From positions 20,408,527-20,472,526 of the forward strand of contig NC_089730.1 in NCBI RefSeq assembly GCF_035083965.1: a stretch of DNA of 64,000 bases. Reading direction: 5' to 3'. Below the pieces are notes generated by a model, which saw only the letters and a program-made list of their open reading frames with translations, was not told the origin of the DNA and searched no databases. Shown here piece after piece: positions 54,236 through 64,000 of this stretch. The position numbers and the translations under genes were made by a program. How positions within the stretch are numbered: the first letter of the stretch is position 1; every line of letters starts with the position of its first letter. The stretch is from Branchiostoma lanceolatum (Eukaryota; Chordata; Leptocardii; Amphioxiformes; Branchiostomatidae).

Positions 54236-54450
54236 ATAGTCGACTGTCCCCAAACGTCGCGTTCCCTCCCTCAGGATCATTCCTGGACTGTCCCTAGAAG
54301 TTCAAGTTTATTTCCGAGGCTTTGTTCACGTTCACCTGCATCCCCCAGGATCATTACTTAACTGTCCCCAAACTTTCATGTTCCCTGCCTCACGACCATT
54401 CCTGTACTGTCCCTACACGTCCAAGTTCACCTCCAAGGCCCTGCTCCCCC
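54236..54450 (+). repeat. Two-copy tandem repeat, about 118-bp unit
   Basis: ACTGTCCCCAAACGTCGCGT at 54243 and ACTGTCCCCAAACTTTCATG at 54361 begin two copies, both followed by CATTCCTG, ACTGTCCCTA and a GTCCAAGTT/GTTCAAGTT word. Identity is moderate, so the duplication is not recent. Confidence 0.75.
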
Positions 54451-54745
54451 GCGGTGCCGCTCCGGGCTGTTTATAATTAAACCTTGACTTTGGTTTGTAG
54501 ATCAAAGATCAGCGCGGGAAAAAATACCTCCCCAGCAGAGCAATGATTGACAGCTGGAGGGGACGACTTGTATTTCACAAGCAACCGCGGCTGAACTTGG
54601 GGGGACATTCTTCCACATGACTCACGTCTTGAAGACTCCAGCGGCGGAAGTCTTCACTGTGATAAGGAGTTTAGCAGGGTTCTGAGAAAGATGTTGAAGG
54701 CTTGCCTCACATCGCATTGCGCTGGTGCTAAAATGCAGCGATGTC

Positions 54746-54982
54746 ATCGCTTTGTGGCCTCTACCAGGCTCCGTCCTATCGCTGGGAAAATAGTAGAAAT
54801 CAGCCGAGGTACTCCGCTATACAGGTAGGTCCGCTATACAGTCAAGTTCCATTTCAATTCCGTCCATCGAAATGGAACTTTACTGTATACCTACTGTATA
54901 CCCTGTATATCGGAGTACCTCGGTTGATTTCTACTATTTTCCCAACGATAGGACGGAAGCCTGGTAGAGGCTAATCGCTTTG
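54746..54982. mobile_element. 219-bp foldback element, TAGCCT family, 9-bp TSD
   Basis: The left arm starts TGGCCTCTACCAGGCTCCG at 54755; the right arm ends GCCTGGTAGAGGCTA at 54973. Arms match over about 105 bp with a few mismatches. A perfect 9-bp direct repeat ATCGCTTTG flanks it (54746-54754, 54974-54982). The loop is CAATTCCGTCC-like and there is no coding sequence. Confidence 0.92.
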
Positions 54983-55976
54983 GACTACTGTGTATGTGTG
55001 GGAGGGGGTGTGGGTGTGTTCATCGTGTTATTAGTTAGTATTCGTATATATGTAATTACTTCTTAAAATTTGTTTTAACTGTACCCTGGACGTGTCGGCC
55101 TTGTAAAGGATATATCGATCGTGTTGCCGACAACACTCGGAACTCATTCTATGAATCTTAATACTTTATTAGATAAATGAAATTCTAAAAAATGATAATA
55201 AAACGCGGCTTTCTTTTCTTCGGCCAGATTACGACAATGCCATCTAGTCAAATTGAATCTGTGCTGACAGATACCCTGGGTACCCTGGTGTGATATATGT
55301 TAATAGTCAACTACATTTACAGACACCTCGAGGATTCTATAGTACAAAAACAAACCCATGGTCGGGATTATGTAAGAAAAACATAAAACCGCCAAATTCT
55401 AAGCAAAGCTCAGGTTACGATGTTTTTGTTTATATGTTTGGGTTTTACTATCAAAATTTATGTCTGGTTGTGCCCTAGCCTTGGACTTTACTGGGGTTCA
55501 TGAAACGTAGCAGATTCATGGCTTTGTAAGAGAGCTCTAAGGCGTAACTACGTGGTTTAATTCTTCTTCGTATGTCATCAATTTGAGCTACAAACTTCAG
55601 ACCAACTCTGCTAAAGGTCGCTGAATGTTGCGTTTTATGCCGCCCGCTGTTTTGACAAGTGTCGAACACGTGTTAAACGCATCGCGCGCAACTTTTCCAC
55701 TCCGTCATAACTTCTGTCGGCTGCGTGCCCGCGGTCCGGCTTTGAACGTGACGGTCACAAATCAAGTTCAGAGTGGAGCACTTCAGCTTATAACCTTGGA
55801 CTTGACCTTGAACTGCCAGGAGCTGGGAGCCAAACATGATGGTGCCACACGTGATGGTCAGATGAGCAGACTCAAGAAAAGGCTTCGAATAACCCGGGCA
55901 GGAGTTTGGACAGTTGTTGCTTCTCGTCTCTATATACATGTATATAGCTAATTGTTGTATTCAAACACCAGCCCGG
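54983..55976. other. Spacer, nothing recognised
   Basis: Open frames of up to 108 codons occur at 55625-55951, but no protein family or splice pattern supports a gene. Confidence 0.4.
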
Positions 55977-56110
55977 TTTGGTTTATTTAGTTTATTAAGA
56001 TGCCCTTTAGCCCCTTTCGGGCTCATTACACAATACTACAACATAATACATACACCAGATATACACATAAGTACATATTTACATATAAGTACAGACTTGA
56101 GGATTGAGGT
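55977..56110 (-). repeat. Possible retroelement 3' tail
   Basis: On the minus strand the segment reads AGCCCGAAAGGGGCTAAAGG, then GCATCTTAATAAAC, like tails of dispersed repeats. Tentative. Confidence 0.35.
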
Positions 56111-56234
56111 CAGAGGTCAGAGCAGAGAACTAATTATAACGGAATAATCAATAACAGTCCAAATAAAACTTACCCTGAACTATTTCCAGTTGTTATAGAA
56201 GGATTACTTTTTAATGGACTACTTTTTAATTTTA

Positions 56235-56375
56235 AGTACTTAACTCTTAATGCGTTTGTGAAGGTTAGACATCCAGGTAAACAATATATAAGGAGAAATT
56301 CAAACTCTACAACTGGATAAATATTCGCAGATTTATTTCCGGACGTTTCGAGTGACATCCATCACTCTTCTTCAG
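56235..56375 (-). mobile_element. Penelope-like terminal fossil
   Basis: On the minus strand: CTGAAGAAGAGTGATGGATG, then TCACTCGAAACGTCC, TATCCAGTTG and finally ACCTGGATGTCTAACCTTCA. The 6-bp stem GAGTGA/TCACTC next to CTGAAGA and GAAAC fits a hammerhead-like core with one extra A. Terminal fragment only, the same type as the outer fragment at 53318. Confidence 0.6.
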
Positions 56376-56689
56376 CTCTTCTTTAACTCTTAATGATATC
56401 TAGTTTATCTATCACCAGTCTTCATTGTTTCGAAAGAAACAACGTAATATTAAAGGAAATCTTATATTCGTAGATAAAATCATTACAAGCTGTTTTTCAA
56501 CATCAGAACCCGATCAGTAAAAGTGGAAATGCAGTCCACTAATTTTCTTTTGCTTTTCATTGTAGTCTGTGTCTTCCAAATGTAGTGCGTGTGAATGCAT
56601 TTTATCTGTGATAATTGTGTGAAATGTGTCTGAACTTCGTCTTTAGTCAAAACAATTGGTGCAAACACATGCACAGCGATAAAAGAGAG

Positions 56690-57100
56690 GCTGTTGTCAA
56701 GTTCGCACAGCTGTTAGACTTCTCACGCCAAGTTCACGGACATGGGCAGTATCAACATGCAAAAAAAACGTCATGATTTTTTATCTTCATTGGTCTACAG
56801 ATATATTTAATCATAAGTTTTCATTCTGGATACTTTTCACGATGTTACAACTTTTCTCTCTTTCTTTCTTTCTCTCTTTCTCCTTCCAACATTATATCTT
56901 ATTGTTTTTTCGTTAAACTCTGTCAAGCGTATCATATTATCATCAGTGGGAACTCAAAATCCATGATGACATAATTCTATCCCCGACAGTCGTCAGTGTA
57001 AACGGAGAGATAAAACAGAAGCGCCTGTCAAAGAAGTCAAGTTCGCGCGTCTGGTAGACTCCTCGCACCTCCAAGTTCACGGACAGGGGCAGCCATCTCG
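56690..57100 (+). repeat. Duplicated block of about 65 bp in two places
   Basis: GTCAAGTTCGCACAGCTGTT at 56697 and GTCAAGTTCGCGCGTCTGGT at 57036, both continuing through AAGTTCACGGACA and GGGCAG. The region from 57030 to 57360 is GC- and CpG-rich with an ATG in good context at 57104, but it opens for only 51 codons. Confidence 0.6.
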
Positions 57101-57899
57101 CACCATGGTACCGAATCCACCCCGACGGGAGTCACGCGCCAGCGGCGAGCCGGAATCTGTTCGGCCGGCGGTAGACACACCTCAGTCGGGCCGAGACGCG
57201 AGCTGGCCCGGTCTGCTGTGTTCGGGCCATGCGGAGAGGTGTAAAACCTGGCTTACGTAAGGCTTGCGGCTGTAGCAGGGCTTTAGGAGCAGATCCCGAC
57301 CCTCTGTGGGGAACCTGCGGGCGCTGAAAGGTGTTTATGTTCAGGAATTATCGCTGTTGACGGACGAGAGTCGCCGTAATTACGACCAGACAAACAGGTG
57401 AAACTTAAGAAATGATGTTTATCTCAAGTTTCGTAATTCCTTAATGTTGTTATTAAGATGCACATCTGGGAAAGTGCTTAACATTTTTATTTTCGCCTTT
57501 ATATGCGGCACGATGTTGGTAAGATTTACAGCTCACTTCGTCACCAGGCGACCTTGAAACTCAGACTTGATGACCTCTAACGTTCCTTTTCCAGACCACG
57601 TGACCGAGGTGAAATCCTAACCTTATCGGGTCCTGGTAAGACGACTTAAGGAGGTAAGCCGGTAATCTGAGAAAAGCCGGATTAAGAAAACGATTAAGGG
57701 CAGCGATTAAGGTTAAACTAAGACAGAAGGTACGGACAGGTGCTACATGTTTAAGGCATCCGGAGGAACAGAACAGGGTGCACCTATCTACGTAATGCCA
57801 CCTTGGGAATGTTTAAGTGTGTAAACCTGACTTTTTACTATAGACCTAAGCATGAACTTCACATCTTTCCCTACTAGACTATTTATTCATTTATTCTAC

Positions 57900-58085
57900 A
57901 ATCAGTCAGTCAGTCAATCAATCAATCAATCAATCAATATGTTCATTTACTCATTCATTCATTCATTCATTCATGCAACTACTGCGTAAACACCAGTTGA
58001 TACATGACTATGTAACTTGTATATCTGTGCCCGTTATCCATTCATTCAATCAATCGATCGATCAGTTAACCAATCAATTAATCAA
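57900..58085 (+). repeat. Tetranucleotide repeats (CAAT)n and (CATT)n
   Basis: CAATCAATCAATCAATCAAT at 57917, CATTCATTCATTCATTCAT at 57955, and CAATCGATCGATCAG at 58048. Confidence 0.85.
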
Positions 58086-60569
58086 CTGTTGCCACGGAGA
58101 TCTCTCCTACTTCGACGTTACGACCTGGGAAATATCTTGAATTTGTCATAATCCACAGAAACTGGCACGAAATTTCGTTCATCTATATCATGTACTAGTA
58201 ATCCATTTATAAGACCTCACGCGTTGATACAGATAGTGCAGTTTTCTTTTCTTTTTTATAAACAGTGCTCCGTTCCGATCCGAGTGGGCAGCCGGTTACA
58301 TGTTAGAGATTTCTGTGCGGAGCCTCTCTAATGTTGACCGTAATATTGCTGGCCCGGTTCCAAATGACGCCAAACAGTCATCAACACTTGGGTCCGCTGG
58401 CTTCCGATCAATCATATCAGCAGAATACTCGTACAGCTCCTCCCAGAGACCCAAACCTCCATCAGACTAACAGTCCGTTTGATGTCACCTTGTGATCAGG
58501 CGGAGAACGCACCTCTGGTGACGACCCGTGTCGCAAATCCGACTTTCGCAGCTCAAACCATCCCCGGCCTTGGCCTGGTGCATACCGACAGCATTTTTAA
58601 TGATTTTCCCAGTCTTTTGGTCCCTGTGTGAAGCATCCAAGTTTAGAGCTAGCACTGCGTTCGAAAAGCAGACTTTTTCCTCCCTTCCTCGATCCATTGC
58701 CCGTCTTTGTATGTCATTTCAGTCTTTAGAACTTACTTCTACGTGCAAAACATAAAGTTTAAACCCTTTTTATTTACTCCTGAGAAGCTCATATAGGCCT
58801 GCAGGCCGCTTTACACACAGTTTTCCCCGATACAAACGTACGATCAAAACGTTTACAATAAACGAAACAACTACGACAAAAAAGGGACATGGGCCATACG
58901 CCGATTTTCGTTTTGTTATGTATGTTTGTAATACCAGTAATATGTAAAGACACCACTCCATGTTTATAGATTTATTAGGACAACAATCCTGAAATCTATA
59001 TGTAGCCATTTAATCTGTATCTTTGCTATATTTCATCTGACTCTTACCTCCTCCCCCCCCCCATGACTTCAATGAAAAGTGTCCTGTCGTCCGAATTGAA
59101 TTTAAAAATGTATAGTTTTAATCTGTTAGTTTCAGCAACGTCAAGTTATACAGACAACCAGATGAAGATACGAATAATAGAAATGAATCTATGATTCCAT
59201 ATTGTACGTACGTCGTCGGTTAGCCAAAAGACTTGTGGACAAACGTTTATGCCTGTTTCCATTTATCACTAAGACCCTATGATTCCACGTAAAAGATAAA
59301 AATATTGATCAGCGTTAAATCAAAACCTTGCTACAACGAGAGTACGAGGCTGGTACCTAAACGGGAGTGATGTGAATGAACTGATTGCAACTTACAGGAT
59401 GTAGATGCAGAACCTGTAGATAATGAGTCAACTGGACGCAAGACGTCAAAAATGTACGAAATGTAGTCTACATTCTTTTCCACTTGTCAGCACCCTCATG
59501 GCATTGTCAATGGCATCCAAACAGTTTCCTGTCTCAAGTCCATCCTGAATTGCGTGGAACGATGGAAATGACGTTTGAGTGACGTCATAGATAACGACAA
59601 GAACATGATAAGATATAAAATGACGCTCGACTCTCACATTCACCTTTGCCTCCTAAACAGTAATAGTGAAGCAGGCATAAGTTGAACATATGACATATTG
59701 TTTTAATGAAACCGTGGCAATTGGACTTGCTCTGTACATTTCTAAGTAGCCATCTGACATCATACTCCTTAGCGTTGTCTTTTTTCCATTACGGAAAACA
59801 TTGCTTTGTCTTGGACTCGGTACAAATCTATCTCCCAAGTCGAGGAAGTCTTCAGGACTTGCGTTTCCTTTTTAAGACTCATCCCAAGCTGTATGGAAAT
59901 GACGACAAGACCAATGATAAGATATAGCACGACGCTTCAGTGATGCCCTTGATGTTCAAATACATTTCACGAAATCGTCTTTTAAAAAAGATCGCACCAC
60001 TGCACGTCTATTTATCTATGTTCATTAAACTCCATTTACTGTTCATTTACGTTCAATGTACTTTTTTACGTGTGAATAAACAATAAACAAATTAAACAAA
60101 TAAACTGCCGTCAACTTAAGCATAAGTTTCACTCTACAAAAGACACGGCCGGTACAAGCCTGTTATTTGTCGGGGAAGTGGTGAAACCTTCCCCCGGGGC
60201 GGCCGTGACCGGCTCGGGCCAACCCGGATTTTTGCAGCTGAGTGTAGTATGATCCAGTCAGACCGGGACTGGGAAAAACACATTTTCTTCTCAAATATAA
60301 GACGTCTTGTGAGTCATCGGGCCGCCATGTGTTGGGCGTAAGGCGACCTTAAGGGGCTTATAAGGTGATTAAGGTCGGGGGAGGGGAGAGGCGCGCGTGG
60401 GGCTCGGCACTGCACTTGTTTTTCGGGAAACGAAGCTGAGAGGCACCCACCAATGTAGTCCTTAAGGTCAAACATTTTGTAACAGCCTTCGGCTAGTTGG
60501 GTAACCCTGGCTGTACTTTTTCTACAGCCAAATAAATTAATCAAATCAAGGAGGAAGATCTGCATGAAG
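58086..60569. other. Spacer, nothing firmly recognised
   Basis: GGAAATGACG...GATAAGATATA words recur at about 59566-59622 and 59896-59935. A GC-rich patch lies at 60170-60240. No gene is supported. Confidence 0.35.
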
Positions 60570-60814
60570 GAACGTGTTGTTCGGAGCCATTGATTATGGT
60601 AACAGACAACCAAAAATTCAGTCAAGGAAATACTCCTTATATGCCATTTTTCGGGACAGACACGCTGAGGTATCCGTCAATGCAGTCAATGGAACGCGTT
60701 GTTCGGTGCCATTGATTATGGTAACAGACAACCAAAATTCAGTCAAGGAAATACTCCATATATGCCATTTTCCGGGACAGACAAGCCGAGGTATCCGTCA
60801 ATGCAGTCAATGGG
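60570..60814 (+). repeat. Two-copy tandem repeat, 122-bp unit
   Basis: AACGTGTTGTTCGGAGCCAT at 60571 and AACGCGTTGTTCGGTGCCAT at 60693 begin copies that agree through ATGCAGTCAATGG with roughly eight differences. Confidence 0.9.
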
Positions 60815-61215
60815 AGGAGGGACTTGCAAGTTGTGGGGCTTCGAATTCCAATATTGCGGCAAAATCCTCACTCATGACCTCACTGAAAAGCGGCCGATTT
60901 TCGAGCTTCTCATTGATTAACAAAGTTCGAACAAAAATTTCGTCTTCTTACCAACTTATCTGAATAACAATCAAAGAAGAGATAATCCGTTTTACCAATC
61001 ATTGTGCCAGCATTTCATCTGTCTCTTATCTGGTAGGACATCGACTACAATAACTTACGGACGAATACGCTGTAAACTAAGGCGAGATTGATAAACAAAA
61101 CAAAGAAAACAGAAGACATTTTGCTGTACCCCCAATGGAAAAACATAAAACAGGGGGATCAGAGATGTCAGACTTCACCCCCTTACCCATTTACACTGAT
61201 TTGTGACCATTTCAT

Positions 61216-61216
<1 letters not shown>

Positions 61217-61290
<74 letters not shown>

Positions 61291-61348
61291 AACAAACAAA
61301 CATATAAGCACAAACACAGACACACACACACTAACACACACACACAGA

Positions 61349-61402
<54 letters not shown>

Positions 61403-61460
61403 AACAAACAAACATATAAGCACAAACACAGACACACACACACTAACACACACACACAGA

Positions 61461-61500
<40 letters not shown>

Positions 61501-61528
61501 TACATACATACATACATACATACATACA
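61217..61528 (+). repeat. (CA)n microsatellite with a 112-bp higher-order duplication
   Basis: A (CA)n run contains a complex insert (ACAAACAAACAAACAAACAT, then ATAAGCACAAACACAGAC) at about 61286-61348 that recurs at about 61398-61460, offset 112 bp. The run ends in (CATA)n at 61490-61528. Open frames across it are artefacts of the repeat. Confidence 0.95.
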
Positions 61529-61738
61529 ACCAATCTAAAAGAATACTCCACTCGCTCAGAGTGAAGAGATGTCATGATCTAGCTATATGTCTCTTTCTAG
61601 CAAAGACTCAAACGCTTCGAGTGCAACAAAATGAGAAGTCAAGCCTCCCCACCAGACGTACACTGATGGCTGCACGCTTCACCCCACGCATGACTCAACT
61701 AATTACTTTCGCACAGGCCGTGCGGCTGGAGGCCAGGC

Positions 61739-61868
61739 TATAAAGCTGTGCGGAGAGCTGGCGGGCAGCAGTCTCCCCGGCGCGCCCAGACGGACATACG
61801 GACAGCGACAAGTGCTCCCGGGAGTTCACGGTTCTTACGGTGCAACGTTCGTACGTAAAACTTCCACC
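61739..61868 (+). promoter_or_regulatory. TATA promoter and 5' UTR of the secreted-protein gene
   Basis: TATAAAG at 61739-61745 lies in a GC-rich setting (GAGGCCAGGC before, GCTGTGCGGAGAG after). Transcription would start about 25-30 nt downstream, near 61770, giving a leader of about 100 nt. This core promoter type is unlike the TATA-less, YY1-type promoters of the finger genes. Confidence 0.7.
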
Positions 61869-61932
61869 ATGGTAGAACGGACTCTGTCCTATCTGTTCGT
61901 CTTCTTCTTGCCTCTTGTCGTGGTTATACAAG
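61869..61932 (+). CDS. First coding exon of a secreted or membrane protein (partial)
   Basis: The ATG has a strong Kozak context (CCACCATGG). The exon encodes MVERTLSYLFVFFLPLVVVI and Q, then one base before the donor CAAG/GTAAGT (GT at 61933), so the intron is in phase 1. The peptide has a short polar start with one arginine, a hydrophobic core of about 13-15 residues and a helix-breaking proline, which fits a signal peptide. Phase-1 introns directly after signal peptides are usual in extracellular multidomain proteins. No later exon is recognised up to 64000, so the product is unknown. It marks the right border of the finger cluster. Confidence 0.75.
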
Positions 61933-64000
61933 GTAAGTGCACATATTTTCTTCTTTTTGTATCAACTCTCTGTGCTCAAGTTGGTGTTACGGACATAAAA
62001 GGCGATTATTATTCAGAAATAATCTTCGTGACAATCTGTGGTGCTAAAAGAACTTAGTTTGAAGGATGGCAAGGAACTCGAAATAAACTTTCGGAAACTA
62101 CTTTTTAGTGACATTATGTTACATTTCAGAATGTTTCATGAGTTTTTACAGTTTTTTGATAGTGCGAACTTGTCCTCTGGGTAAATGCAAACTCTCTTCG
62201 TCTCTTTTCGTAAAACAAAAAGGTCTCACATAAAACATTGTCCAGGAGTTTTGAAGTAAAAACATTAAGAGGATCCACCATGGACACAGTGCTGTTGTCT
62301 AACTCGCTTTCGAAGCTGTCTGGGATATCAATGTTTGCCAAATTACGGAACATTACCGTACAAGTCCTTTTGAGCTTTTACAATCTCAGTTGTGGGAACT
62401 TGTCCTCTGGGTATATGCAAACTCTCCTCTCTTCGTTTTTCGCGTTCAGATCAAGCTATAAAAGATTTAAATGCTAGACATATCAAAGTAACAAGTAATT
62501 ATCCGCCTTGGATACAGTGTGTCCGTGTTGTCATCAGCTCGCTCTCGTAGCGACGGCACGGCGCTGCCGTGACATGTCGTGCCCGGGACTGTAGACTAGC
62601 TTTAGCGTGTCTGCGTCTTGGCAGAGAGACAGAAAGGTTTGAGACAAAAGTTCACAACTGTAACATTAAATGTCGTGAAGTCTTTGAAAATTGATAATCT
62701 AAGACTTGAGACATAAAAACTAAATGTCAAAACGAACAAAATTGATTTCCAGATTAGCCACCCGAAATATTTGGCGCAACAGAAAATGTTCAACGTATCG
62801 TTCTTGTCCAGGCGACAGGAAAAGGACTAGTCATGTAATTAATGTTCACCATCACCGGAAAAACAGGTGTCACAGGGGCTTTCATTTGGAAACCGTCAAG
62901 ATGAATCATTGCACTGAAAAGTAAGGAAACAGTTGATTTGAGTTAATAAGTAAAGAAACTACGTAACTTGAAAGTAGAATTTCTCCTACCAGCTGTACAA
63001 ATAGCACACTGTCAAAATATCAACGCAGCATTTCCGAAATGAAAATATGCACGGTTTGTATATATCACATAAAAGCATATTTCAGTAAACGAATCTGACT
63101 GCCCGTCAAACGTAAGGAAGCATTTATAGCTTTATCAGTACGAATGTCAAAAAAGGTGTCAGACAATTATCCGTTATAGACGGGCGTCAGGGCACGGGGC
63201 TTGGAGAACGTCCAGGAAACTAAGGAAACCAAGGCAAACGTCTCGACACAGACAGTTCGACACTTAAAGACAGTCTTTAGACAAGGTGAATCCTGTATAA
63301 AATCATGTTTTCAACAAAGCCCACTCCTAATTAACAGCATCAAGAAAACCACCTTTTTACTGTCGTAGTAAAACTTTAAGCCGCTTGTCGAACTAGTCGA
63401 CTGAGAGTTAGACAAGCTCTTAAATAGTTTCGGGTCACGGACGGCACTTTAAGCTTCTCTCGTTCCTTAAAGAAGCACGGTTGGGATCCTTTTATCACCC
63501 TTAAGGCGGTACAAATCCTTTTATTTTTGTTTGGATTAGGGCGTAAATCTCCTCAGAACAGACTTGGCAGCGGCGGCGGTGTTTTTAAACCCGAGCCCTG
63601 ACACGGGCATGTGAAGAAAGTTTGTATTAACCTTGGTAACCTTCAACGTGTTCTTGTGAAGTTGAGGAGCCGAGTCTTATTGGTTACGAGCGAGCTACTT
63701 GTCAAGGTTTTCTCGTCGAAACGTTATCTTTGCCAAGAAGGTTACGTTTTTGGTGCCGTTTGTGGGTGGGTGTGTTTCTGGACAGCGTTTATATTGCGAA
63801 AATCTTTGGAAGGATCCGTAGAATATTTTGTATGACATGAGTAGGTCAAAACAAAAGACAAATTTCAAGCGGATTTCTGTGGCGTTGTAGCAGAATTTCA
63901 GGTTTTGATATCTTGTGTTCTAGACATGCTATGACCATAATTTGTGATTGGTAGATAAATCTTGTTTATCTAATTTGCTCCAACGTCGCTACAACGCCAA
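61933..64000 (+). other. Presumed first intron of the secreted-protein gene
   Basis: Non-coding. A block GAACTTGTCCTCTGGGTA, then ATGCAAACTCTC, occurs at about 62167 and 62397, a local duplication. No further exon is supported. Confidence 0.4.

Noticed and set aside
57104-57259. CpG-rich segment with ACCATGGTACCG start
   Set aside because: Only 51 codons to the stop, no clear donor that fits, and no recognisable protein. It could be a first exon but cannot be supported.
61088-61564. Open frames rich in TH or CV repeats
   Set aside because: Produced by the CA microsatellite in every frame; no start context or conservation argument.

Overview
The window looks like chordate-type animal DNA, most probably amphioxus (Branchiostoma). 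I infer this from the finger style (CDQCDYSAA and CGECGYRTA modules), the tRNA-derived SINE, the large number of small foldback elements and the AT-rich spacers with abundant microsatellites. No database could be searched, so the species call is an inference.

About 52 kb (1-52,000) is a tandem cluster of 14 C2H2 zinc-finger genes plus two fragments. Thirteen genes are on + and one is on - (8832-9650). Each gene carries its whole protein in one exon: a short acidic leader with a PGNE-like motif, then 6 to 20 fingers joined by TGEKP linkers. No KRAB, SCAN, BTB, ZAD or SET domain is visible. Fingers mostly alternate between two scaffolds, and most variation falls on the DNA-contact positions of the helix.

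Twelve genes, or gene starts, are preceded 0.5-2 kb upstream by the same promoter and non-coding first exon: TAATCAGG, a DR1-like nuclear-receptor site, usually a YY1-like CCGCCATTTTG, a conserved 5' UTR and a splice donor. A G-rich run follows about 80-115 nt into nearly every first intron. The apparent gene plan is promoter, non-coding exon 1, one intron, one coding exon.

Layout: 1-5.2 kb holds genes 1-2, both of which have lost the ancestral start codon. 5.8-10.1 kb holds a SINE, a lone promoter and a perfect 333-bp inverted repeat around a minus-strand gene. 10.5-31 kb holds genes 5-10. 33.9-40.5 kb holds genes 11-12. 42-52 kb is a young three-copy tandem duplication (genes 13-15) in which each copy is cut short at its 3' end by a different lesion.

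The spacers and introns hold many small mobile elements. One family of foldback elements has TAGCCT ends and 9-bp target duplications (four copies, one nested). A second family is TA-flanked (three copies). A 448-bp element has CACAGGG ends, a 5-bp duplication and a paralogous empty site. Penelope-like fragments carry a hammerhead-like core, and a LINE ORF2 tail is present.

From about 52 kb the zinc-finger sequence stops. 52-61.7 kb is mostly repeats and unassigned spacer. At 61.74-61.93 kb an unrelated gene starts on +: TATA box, Kozak ATG, 21-codon signal-peptide exon and a GTAAGT donor. The rest of that gene lies past the window end.
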